The notes below the pieces were generated by a model. That model saw only the letters and a program-made list of their open reading frames with translations. It had not been told where the DNA came from and made no database searches. This document shows, in pieces, positions 56,868-64,000 of a stretch of 64,000 bases of DNA (the first letter of the stretch is position 1; every line of letters starts with the position of its first letter). Source of the DNA: Schlesneria sp. DSM 10557. GTDB lineage: Bacteria > Planctomycetota > Planctomycetia > Planctomycetales > Planctomycetaceae. A program made the translations under genes and the position numbers. Location of the stretch: NCBI RefSeq assembly GCF_041860085.1, contig NZ_CP124747.1, forward strand, positions 4,402,001-4,466,000, written 5' to 3'.

Positions 56868-57290
56868 GTGAACACGGCGATATTCTCATTCATCGGGATC
56901 ATTGTTGGTGCTTCGCTACAATATTTCTACTCACGCCATCTTGAACAGCAGCGACATCATCGCGACCTGAGAAGTAAAGCGTATACAGACTATTTGAAGA
57001 GCGTTTGCGACCAAGCAAACTTGGCACACGATCGACACTCCCCAGAAGAGAGAGAGATCAGTGCAAAGACTGCGGACGCAAAGTGCCGCATTTGTGTCTA
57101 CGGTTCATCAGACGCGATTGAAGCCTTTGCGAGATTCGAACGTCTTGGTGCCACAATGACTTCGGAAGTCCAATGTCTGGCATTTGCGCGCATGGTATCC
57201 ATAATGCGCCGCGACTCTCTGTCCAAAGGTTTGGCAGTCTTGGATGACTTGCAGGTTGTACTCTTGGGAAATCATCCTCCGAAAATGTGA
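56868..57290 (+). CDS. membrane-anchored protein of unknown function
   Basis: A 140-residue protein from a GTG, with AGGAG 9 nt before it. An N-terminal hydrophobic segment (AIFSFIGIIVGASLQYFY) is followed by a charged, helical body (HLEQQRHHRDLRSKAYTDYL), probably cytoplasmic and coiled-coil-like. I have seen this layout in many unrelated bacteria as an accessory gene without known function. It sits directly after the split HEPN-like gene in the AT-rich island. Confidence 0.7.
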   Translation: MNTAIFSFIGIIVGASLQYFYSRHLEQQRHHRDLRSKAYTDYLKSVCDQANLAHDRHSPEEREISAKTADAKCRICVYGSSDAIEAFARFERLGATMTSEVQCLAFARMVSIMRRDSLSKGLAVLDDLQVVLLGNHPPKM

Positions 57291-57509
57291 TCAATTAACC
57301 TAAAGCGAACCATGGTCTCAAGACGCACTTTACGGCCTTTCTTTTCATTTGCTGATGCAGCGCATCTGAATTCATTGGATGCCGAATGACGCATTGAAAC
57401 CCGCGGCGAGTATGCTGTCAGTTAAGTTTGGCATTATGCCTCGAGTGAGAAAGCCTCCAAAGACACTGCATATCTGGTTAAGCAGCACAAGAGTTATTCA
57501 CCGCAACCC

Positions 57510-57775
57510 TTGATGACGACGGAAGCTTCGAGCCGCAGGATAAGTCCCGCATGGCGAAACCTCGTGCGGCTGACGCCGCCGCGGTAGCCGCGATGACGCG
57601 ACAACCGCGGCTACCCTCTCAAGGGTCTCCCCCAACGAGCGGTACTCAGTCGATCGAGGATCGTTGGACGAGGCCGGCCATTCGGTGGCATCCACACTCC
57701 CATTCTTAAATCCGCACATACGGAAAAGAGCTGGGTGGAACAAACAGGGGAAACGAGATATGCAGTATCGCAGGG
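57510..57775 (+). repeat. dispersed ~265-bp repeat, copy B
   Basis: The second copy of the repeat at 49937-50190, in direct orientation, 7.3 kb away. The core stem reads GCCGCGGT/ACCGCGGC (57578-57585 with 57604-57611), with the same CGCG inner stem and ATGA loop. Compared with copy A, a C-G pair has become G-C on both arms. The copies bracket the IS-rich island. Confidence 0.8.
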
Positions 57776-57851
57776 TGTCGTTCCTACCCATCACTCCTGA
57801 ATGGGCAACCAGAGGCCCAGTCCCGGTAACCGCTGTTTGAAAGGATTCGCG

Positions 57852-58856
57852 ATGACAGCTACCCACCTGAGATCCGGCGCGCCTCTCAACCGTCAAGGAA
57901 TGACCGTTGTTGAGCTACTGGTCGCGATCGCGATGATTGGCCTATTGCTCAGTATTCTCTTGCCCGCAGTGCAGATGGCGAGGAGCTCTTCGCGGCGTTT
58001 GCACTGTTCGAACAATATTCGACAGCTCGTCCTGGGCTGCGCTCTGTATCACGATTCCTTTTCGGTGTTTCCACCACTTCGACGGATCTCATCGGCCAAT
58101 TCCTGCGGTGAAGCGACCGTCTTTTCGAGGCTTTTTCCCTACGTTGAGGTCCCAGACCTTTGTCAGCTGGAAGAATCGGAGACGCAGCACATTCCGCAGT
58201 TCGAATGCCCTGCCGACGGAGACTTGCGCTCTGCGCCGAAACCGCTGAGCTACACAGCGAACGCGAGTCCCGGTGATGGGTCTGGCAGTTCGCTCCGCGG
58301 CCCGTTCAACTCCTTTGAACTTGTCTCCGCACGAGACATCACGGATGGACTCAGCTCCACAGCAGGCATCTCGGAAGACATCGTTGTTCGATCGAAAGGG
58401 ACAAGATCTGAAGGAGCACGGCAGCCTGTAAAACATGCCTGGTACGTGTCTGTTCCCGATGTGTCGGCTGCGACACGGATGAACCCTGCGAGTCCTGCGG
58501 CAATTGCCGAAAGAGCTGCTCAAACGGAGAGTTCTGTGCAGGGTTGCGTATCGGGGCCTCGGGACTTCGTCAATCTGGGCTCACCGTCGATTGGGCGGTG
58601 GGCCGGGCATTGGGGCAGCGGCGCTCAATACAGCCATTGGCTGCCACCGAATGCACCGTATTGCATCGTGTCAGACTCGTTAAGCGATCCGAACATGTTC
58701 CTGGTCCATAACCGCCGCGCAGCCAGCAGTCATACGCGAGGAGTCAATGTGGGGTACATCGACGGTCACGTGAGGTTTATCAGCGACAAGATCGCTCAGG
58801 AAGCTTGGCGCTCGATGGGAACTCGCAACGGAAACGAAACTGTGAACATCGATTAG
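57852..58856 (+). CDS. DUF1559 pseudopilin-like protein
   Basis: A 334-residue protein; the ATG at 57852 has AAGGA 6 nt before it. The N-terminus is a type IV pilin/pseudopilin-like methylation segment (RQGMTVVELLVAIAMIG) with a hydrophobic helix, and the remainder is the planctomycete DUF1559 fold. A helical part (CSNNIRQLVLGCALYHD) is followed by a beta domain ending in the family motif GVNVGYIDGHVRFISD. Exported pseudopilin-like proteins of this family are very numerous in planctomycetes; their role is not established. The gene converges with the PepSY gene. Confidence 0.92.
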   Translation: MTATHLRSGAPLNRQGMTVVELLVAIAMIGLLLSILLPAVQMARSSSRRLHCSNNIRQLVLGCALYHDSFSVFPPLRRISSANSCGEATVFSRLFPYVEVPDLCQLEESETQHIPQFECPADGDLRSAPKPLSYTANASPGDGSGSSLRGPFNSFELVSARDITDGLSSTAGISEDIVVRSKGTRSEGARQPVKHAWYVSVPDVSAATRMNPASPAAIAERAAQTESSVQGCVSGPRDFVNLGSPSIGRWAGHWGSGAQYSHWLPPNAPYCIVSDSLSDPNMFLVHNRRAASSHTRGVNVGYIDGHVRFISDKIAQEAWRSMGTRNGNETVNID

Positions 58857-58940
58857 CGGACTCCTCCACGGTCGGAGATTCGCAGCTTCGATGACCTCTC
58901 CTGCGTTGTCCTGCAAACTTGCGGTCTCCCCGAGGTCTTT

Positions 58941-58962
58941 ACCCGCACGCAAGCGTGCGGGT
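58941..58962. terminator. perfect 10-bp hairpin between convergent genes
   Basis: ACCCGCACGC and GCGTGCGGGT form a perfect palindrome with a tiny loop, 85 nt after the DUF1559 stop and 88 nt after the PepSY stop on the other strand. TCTTT on one side and a short T-containing tail on the other make it a possible two-way transcription end. Confidence 0.55.
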
Positions 58963-59049
58963 CTGTAGTCTTCAGCCGTGGCCGTTCTTCGCAAACCGAT
59001 CGGGACCGTCGCAGACCGCTTCGAAGTCTGCTGTAGTAACGATGAGCAA

Positions 59050-60093
59050 TCATCCGGCGAGTAAGCCATGCATGCCGAAACCGAGTGCGGTTGCTAAAAC
59101 GGTGCTGACCGCCAGTGCGACCAACCCCGCCTGACGAGTTGTCTTGATTTGCCACCACATGAATAACCCGGACACGCCCCAGAAACAGAGCGTCAGCGCG
59201 ATGGCATCCACTCCGACGGCCCAGAGCCACTTGGTGTTCATTTCGCCGGGGTAGCCCCGAGTGAGGTGCATCCGCAACAGGAATGCTCGGAATGAAAGAT
59301 CCCCAGACTCCGAGCCGGGGACACCCGAGACGCTGGTGGTGAGGGGGTTAAACGTCGCCGTCCAGATTTTGGCATCCGCTTCCACGGGAAATTTGATGTC
59401 GGGAGCCGTGGTCACCGTGACATCCCCCGCAGGGAATCCCTTGCGTTTCAGCAGAACCGGAATGGCTGATTTGAGACGATCCGTCCATGAGTCGGAGACT
59501 TTGACACCGGTGTGATCCTGTTTCATCGGCCCCATCATTCCCATCCCCCGCTGGCGGGGCGCATCCCCCTTGCCGGTCGCGAAGGGGGCGGGATCAGCGG
59601 CCGCCAGCCTGGGGGTGGTTTCTCGGATCACGCCACTCGCCGTTCTGGGATCAAAAGTAACGAAGAAACTCCGCTGATCTGCCTTCACGGTGGCAATGAA
59701 CGAGTCCCGCGTCGCATAACGGACTGCACCGTCGGCCAGTCGGAACGGGGTCGCCGGTTGGTGCCGCTCGTTCAGAGCGGCAATGATGGCAACAGCCTGT
59801 TCCGGGAGCGGTGGCAGTTTCTCCAGAGCTGTTCCTGCCAGATCACTCCGAACATAAGACATGGTAGGGGCATCGGCCAGAATCGTGGGATGGTTAAACA
59901 GGAAGCCGGTGACTCCGTACAGAATCGCCCAGGGAAACAAGAGCAGGCCGACATACAGGTGCGTGCGACGCACAAACTGCATCACACGGCGAAGAATCGG
60001 TTTCGGCCTGGGTGGCAATGAAGTTGGTACACGCGGAATCGGTCGCTCAGCGATCGGTTTCTCGACGTTCAGGACAGTGACGGTTGTCATCAA
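59050..60093 (-). CDS. PepSY-domain membrane protein
   Basis: A 347-residue PepSY-associated transmembrane protein. A helix near residues 45-67 (RRTHLYVGLLLFPWAILYGV), with basic residues before it and a Gly-Phe-Leu-Phe turn, is the family start; the matching helix near 300 (WAVGVDAIALTLCFWGVSGLFMWW) closes the unit. Between them is a periplasmic part with a Met-rich patch (RGMGMMGPMKQDH) that could bind copper or iron. Relatives include iron-uptake reductases and peptidase-inhibitory domains. It is the last gene of a three-gene minus-strand set. Confidence 0.85.
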   Translation of the reverse strand: MMTTVTVLNVEKPIAERPIPRVPTSLPPRPKPILRRVMQFVRRTHLYVGLLLFPWAILYGVTGFLFNHPTILADAPTMSYVRSDLAGTALEKLPPLPEQAVAIIAALNERHQPATPFRLADGAVRYATRDSFIATVKADQRSFFVTFDPRTASGVIRETTPRLAAADPAPFATGKGDAPRQRGMGMMGPMKQDHTGVKVSDSWTDRLKSAIPVLLKRKGFPAGDVTVTTAPDIKFPVEADAKIWTATFNPLTTSVSGVPGSESGDLSFRAFLLRMHLTRGYPGEMNTKWLWAVGVDAIALTLCFWGVSGLFMWWQIKTTRQAGLVALAVSTVLATALGFGMHGLLAG

Positions 60094-60164
60094 AGAGTCT
60101 CACGCAATGGAAGTAGGGGAAGGCCACACGGGAACATCCCTGTTCCCACGGGAAGAATGGAGGA

Positions 60165-61253
60165 TCAGAACTCACCCTGGACTTCACCACCGGCGCGGGT
60201 CCCCGCCGCTCGCCAGATGGTGAGGTCGACATTCTCACTGACAAAACGGACGGACCCATCGCACATCAGCGTGTTGACGCCCCCGACGTGATAGCTGCGG
60301 GCCGCAAAGATCCCGTTTCCGCAGGTTCCCATGTCGGGCACGTTGCTGTTCGGGTTGTGGTAGTGGTGGTAAGCGGTCCAGTATTCGCGCCCGTGCATCC
60401 ATCCCGCACCCCGTTGTCCCGCCCAGCCACGGCTGATCGCCACGGCGGCCGCTTCCAACTGCGCTGGGTCATTCGGGGGCTGAAAGCCGTTGGCCAGTCC
60501 AGGTGTCGCAGGTGGAACGGTGCTCGATGTCCAGACGCACGCCACGTTGATGTAGCTCCGTCGGCGATCCTGGTTGCTGGTCGGGGCAGAGACAGTCTGT
60601 GCCGGGAATCCGAAGATCGACTCGGAAAAAGCGGCCGTGTTACTCAATCCATCGGTAATGTGGGCAAAGCGGACTTTTGAATTGGTCCAGACGAGGCCAT
60701 CCGTCGGTGCCCGGCCATCATAGTTCGTACCGAGTGCCGTGCCTTGATTGACGTGATAGTTCGTCCCGGCATAGGTGAATGTCGTCCCGGTGGCTCCACC
60801 CGTCGTCCCCGACGTGACACTGAACGTCACGGGCCCTGGATCGCTGGGGCAGAGGTAAACGGAGAGCGGATTCTTGACCAGGTTGACCATCGAAGAGGGA
60901 ACATCACCCGGGCAACAGCCAATCTGGGGCTTCTGGCCAAAGTCAATCAGTTGATGCAGAGAGGATTGGTCCATGTAGGGGAGCAGTTGCGCCTGCACCG
61001 AATAGCTGCCCGAGTTTGCCTTTCCATACGAGTAAAAGCCGGGCAGCGTCGCATGGGTGCTTTCGTAGTTGTGAAGCGCCAACCCAATCTGCTTGAGATT
61101 GTTCCGGCACTGGGTCCGACGTGCCGCTTCACGGGCCTGTTGCACGGCGGGCAGCAGCAATGCGATCAGGACGGCGATGATCGCGATCACGACGAGCAAT
61201 TCGATCAGCGTGAAACCCCTGGGGCGACGCGAAGGGGCGCTGGATGTAGTCAT
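60165..61253 (-). CDS. DUF1559 pseudopilin-like protein (second copy)
   Basis: A 362-residue protein from the ATG at 61253, which has GGAGAG just before it. The N-terminus is a pseudopilin-type segment ([20 protein letters not shown]) followed by the standard DUF1559 block ([20 protein letters not shown]), an inner region with paired Cys ([15 protein letters not shown]), and the C-terminal motif [16 protein letters not shown]. It lies 71 nt upstream of the PepSY gene on the same strand and about 285 nt after the Cys-rich gene, so the three may form one transcript. Confidence 0.92.
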   Translation of the reverse strand: MTTSSAPSRRPRGFTLIELLVVIAIIAVLIALLLPAVQQAREAARRTQCRNNLKQIGLALHNYESTHATLPGFYSYGKANSGSYSVQAQLLPYMDQSSLHQLIDFGQKPQIGCCPGDVPSSMVNLVKNPLSVYLCPSDPGPVTFSVTSGTTGGATGTTFTYAGTNYHVNQGTALGTNYDGRAPTDGLVWTNSKVRFAHITDGLSNTAAFSESIFGFPAQTVSAPTSNQDRRRSYINVACVWTSSTVPPATPGLANGFQPPNDPAQLEAAAVAISRGWAGQRGAGWMHGREYWTAYHHYHNPNSNVPDMGTCGNGIFAARSYHVGGVNTLMCDGSVRFVSENVDLTIWRAAGTRAGGEVQGEF

Positions 61254-61538
61254 GGAACTCTCCATTGGAAAATGGTCTGCGACGATGGATGAGGATGTCC
61301 TCCGGGCGCACCTTCAGCGCCGGGGTCTTGACCGTTGAGTCTAAGGATTGAATGTCGCGCACGATGCGATACGGGCGGCGCATGGTGGCACGCTCACCAC
61401 GGGCCCAATGACCAGCTGTTGTGGAGAGCGAGGCGAGGATCCGAGTGAGCGTGCGGCGATGCGCCGCGCGTTCCACCAGGCAACAATGGGGGCCGCACGT
61501 GGCGGTAACCATTGCGCAGTGATCGGCGCGAACCGGGT

Positions 61539-62210
61539 TTAGAGAACGTCGCTCACAGAACGCGGCGGCGGTACCGGCGGCCGATCATTCAAGTGGACCG
61601 CGACCTCGGAACCAGGCAGGAAAAATTCACGGTGATGTGCCAGGACGGACGGCAGAATCACCGGATCCGGGAGAATGGACCAGGGGAGCGAGTTCCAGAG
61701 AGAACTTTGCCCCTGACATTCCTCCGCCAGCGCGATGATCACGACACCGCTTTGATTGTCGGCAGGAGCATTCGGTCGAGGATCAGGGTGCTTAGGGGTC
61801 TTTTCACCACACGAGTGCACTGATTTTGTAGCCGTTGCTCGTTGTGTTTTGTCGCAGGCCACGATGGCTTTCGAGGGCCGCTGGCAGCATCCTGCTGTTC
61901 CGCAGTTTTTGCTGGGCTGTTCTTTTTTCGCTGCTGCAACCACGTATTCAGGGGGGTGCACGCCGTTGGCTTTCGCCCACGCCAGTTTCTGAGCATTTGA
62001 GAAGCAGCAACACTTTTTCCAGCACTGGTCGGCGGAGCGGCAGCCACAGGGGCGGTTCTGGCAGGGGAACGGCGCAGATCGATCCTTCTCGAGGCCCGTG
62101 GTCGGTGCAAGTGGGATCGGCAGAATCCGGATGCAAACGAAAAGAACCACGCTCAGAGCCACTGCTCTGCGTGCTTGCCGTCTCCAGATTGTTTTGAGCC
62201 GCGAGATCAT
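61539..62210 (-). CDS. Cys-rich secreted or membrane-anchored protein, probably metal binding
   Basis: A 223-residue protein from the ATG at 62210; a GTG at 62219 is an alternative. An N-terminal hydrophobic segment (AVALSVVLFVCIRILPIPL) may be a signal or anchor. A strongly Cys-rich patch follows (PCQNRPCGCRSADQCWKKCC and CFS), then KLAWAKANGVHPPEY and further Cys (CGTAGCCQRP, HSCGEK). I recall this Cys-rich signature, ending in a WAxxNGVxPPxYV-like segment, next to metal-related genes in other bacteria. Copper or iron binding is likely but unproven. It is the first gene of the set with DUF1559 and PepSY. Confidence 0.75.
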   Translation of the reverse strand: MISRLKTIWRRQARRAVALSVVLFVCIRILPIPLAPTTGLEKDRSAPFPCQNRPCGCRSADQCWKKCCCFSNAQKLAWAKANGVHPPEYVVAAAKKEQPSKNCGTAGCCQRPSKAIVACDKTQRATATKSVHSCGEKTPKHPDPRPNAPADNQSGVVIIALAEECQGQSSLWNSLPWSILPDPVILPSVLAHHREFFLPGSEVAVHLNDRPPVPPPRSVSDVL

Positions 62211-63106
62211 GTTACCCACTGACGCCCGTTATCGGGCATAGCGACGTACGATGTCCTCGCTCTCCACGAGCCTATCGTAGCCTCGTGAGGTCGCCCGCTC
62301 AAACGTCCTCGAAAGAATTCCAGAATCAGAGAAGCGCCGTGACCGCCGGTCTCTTTCCGCAGCAAAGCGAGGGGGAGTGAGGGTGGCCATGAAGGGCACC
62401 CGGGACAATTGAGATTCCACCGCTCGGTCGCTCGACGGCGTTGCAAGGAGCACTCTTCCAAAGGATTGGATGTTTGGGCTCGCTGTGCTGCGGGTCGTTG
62501 CTGACACTGTCTGGGTTCAGAACGATTTCGCGGCGTTGATGAAAAGCAGCCCCAATCGGGGGAGGAGGTCTCCATGGGAGAGCATCGGGATGCAGGGGGT
62601 GGCACTGAGACTCATTGGCCGGAAGTTCATTTGACGAAAGCGGGTCAAATGGAACGGGGTGGCCAGTTGGCCAAAGTTTGGCCAGCCGGTGGCCAGTTCC
62701 ATGTCTTACAGTGGAAGCAGGTTAAGTGTTTTCAGCGGACTGGCCAGCCTGGCCAGCGATTGTGCGCTGTGGCCCCCTTCCCCTTCCTGTGAGGTTGTCT
62801 GGTTCACGTAACGGCCGCATCTTGCGGGCGAGCGTTTGTCCGTCATGCTTCAGGGAAACGATCGCCGGCAAGGTGCTCAAGCAAGGTGCTCAAGCATGAA
62901 GAGAGCGGCGGGACTCCACTTCTACGGCGGTGACAGTGATGTGTGTGGCGAGCATGCGAGCTGGATTCATTCGGAATGGTTGTCGGTGTTCTGAATTTCC
63001 GCGATGCTTTTGGGCGATGAGTGGACCCGTCGGGCGGGCTGCTTGCGCGGGGAGGTCCCCCGTTTCTGTGACGTAAGCGTTCGAGAAGTTTCAGGAGTTT
63101 TCCACC
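62211..63106. other. intergenic region with TGGCCA cluster and tandem repeat
   Basis: About 900 bp with no gene I can support, between the divergent Cys-rich and ThuA genes. Six copies of TGGCCA (a self-complementary hexamer) lie between 62660 and 62755. At 62869-62894 the 13-mer CAAGGTGCTCAAG occurs twice in tandem without change. These may be protein-binding or slippage sites. Confidence 0.55.
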
Positions 63107-64000
63107 ATGAAGTTGTCTCTTGTGTTGGCCTTGTCGGTCGGGGCGGGCGTCCTGTCGGCCGGCCTGGCCTCTGCTGCCGATAAAGCCAAAGTCCTGATGC
63201 TGACTCAAAGTCAGGGATTTGTGCATGGTTCTGTGAATCGGAATCAGAAAGATTCCCCCACGAAGCAGTTGGCACCCGCGGAAATTTCGATGACGCAGCT
63301 CGGGAAGAAAACCGGGTTATTCGACGTCACCTGCACTCAGGATGCGGCCGCGGATTTCACGAAAGAGAACTTGCAGAAGTTTGACATCGTGATGTTCTAC
63401 ACCACGGGAGACCTGCCCATTGCTGATGCGGACAAAGAGTATTTCTTCAAAGAGTGGCTGACGAAAAAAGGCCACGGCTTTGTCGGCTTCCACTCGGCCC
63501 TCGACACTTACCACAACTATCAGCCCTACTGGGACATGGTTGGTGGTACGTTCGACGGGCATCCGTGGAATGCAGGTGAACTGGTGACGATCACTGTCCA
63601 CGACCAGCAGCATCCCGCGATGAAGCCCTTCGGCAACGAGTTTCAGATCAAAGACGAAATCTACTGGTACAAGAACTGGCAGCCCGAGAAAGTTCGGGTC
63701 CTGATGAGTCTGAACATTGAAAAATGTCCTACCAAGGGTGCGCGCACCAAGGTCAAGGAAGGGGATCAGGAAGTCGAAGTCCTGCAGACGCGGCATGTCC
63801 CGGTCTCGTGGGTGAAAGACTACGGGGATGGACGGGTCTTCGTGACGAACCTGGGACACAACGAATCGACCTGGGTTGACCAGCGGTTCCTGGACCACGT
63901 GACCGGGGGGATCAAGTGGATCCTCGGTCAGGCGGAAGGTGAAGCCACTCCGAACCCCGAATTGTCGAAGCAGCAGGAAGCCAAGGCAAAGAAGGATGCC
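63107..64000 (+). CDS. secreted ThuA-domain protein (partial, runs off the window)
   Basis: An open frame from the ATG at 63107, with AGGAG about 9 nt before it, that continues past the right edge; 298 codons are visible. A clear signal peptide (LVLALSVGAGVLSAGLASA) precedes a ThuA (trehalose-utilisation-like, glutamine-amidotransferase-related) domain. Marks are AKVLMLTQSQGFVHGS, the FDIVMFYTTGDLP strand, GHGFVGFHSALDTYHNY, the GGTFDGHPWN loop, HPAMKPFG and RVFVTNLGHNEST. Secreted ThuA proteins are common in planctomycetes and are thought to act on sugars. The end seen is Lys/Glu/Ala-rich. Confidence 0.9.
   Translation, partial: MKLSLVLALSVGAGVLSAGLASAADKAKVLMLTQSQGFVHGSVNRNQKDSPTKQLAPAEISMTQLGKKTGLFDVTCTQDAAADFTKENLQKFDIVMFYTTGDLPIADADKEYFFKEWLTKKGHGFVGFHSALDTYHNYQPYWDMVGGTFDGHPWNAGELVTITVHDQQHPAMKPFGNEFQIKDEIYWYKNWQPEKVRVLMSLNIEKCPTKGARTKVKEGDQEVEVLQTRHVPVSWVKDYGDGRVFVTNLGHNESTWVDQRFLDHVTGGIKWILGQAEGEATPNPELSKQQEAKAKKDA

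Overview
The window looks like chromosomal DNA of a planctomycete (Planctomycetia, a Schlesneria/Planctomicrobium-like relative is plausible but not proven). I base this on gene content: two DUF1501 twin-arginine proteins, two DUF1559 pseudopilin-like proteins, a secreted ThuA-domain protein, a large DUF3731-type Hsp70, secreted TIM-barrel and cysteine-hydrolase enzymes, and small membrane or lipoproteins of a planctomycete type. Base composition is moderately GC-rich, with a visibly more AT-rich patch at about 52.9-57.4 kb. No tRNA, rRNA or CRISPR array was seen.

Layout. 0-4.1 kb: an orphan EboE-like TIM barrel behind a cytochrome bc module (Rieske plus a cytochrome b fused to a di-haem c domain). 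4.7-10.4 kb: MFS exporter, rpsT with a clear intrinsic terminator, small membrane proteins, a lipoprotein, GlsB-like protein. 10.5-19.2 kb: HerA-like ATPase, SWIM-SNF2 helicase, CPBP protease, serine acetyltransferase. 19.6-28.7 kb: DUF1501 protein with a small membrane partner, a cysteine hydrolase / DJ-1 / CPBP cluster, and two large envelope proteins. 28.9-39 kb: ferredoxin, TIM-barrel enzyme, Nudix hydrolase, Na+/solute symporter, cation/proton antiporter with a nearby NhaR-type regulator, and glutamine synthetase with a sigma-54-like promoter. 39.2-49 kb: Hsp70-DUF3731, molybdopterin genes moaD-moaE-moaA, a large carboxypeptidase-regulatory-domain protein, an SDR with a TTG start, and a second DUF1501 protein.

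49.5-57.8 kb is an accessory island. It has an IS21 istA remnant and three structurally complete insertion sequences of different families (IS3, IS5, IS630), each with ends I could place to the base. The IS5 copy sits between the start codon and signal peptide of a small secreted protein. The IS630 copy cuts the last 26 codons off a protein with a HEPN-like R-x4-H motif. Joining the flanks across a TA target duplication restores both reading frames. The island is bracketed by two diverged direct copies of a roughly 260-bp repeat whose hairpin shows a compensatory base-pair change.

57.8-64 kb: a DUF1559 protein, then a minus-strand set (Cys-rich secreted protein, DUF1559 pseudopilin, PepSY membrane protein) that may handle metal, then the start of a ThuA-domain protein running off the window.
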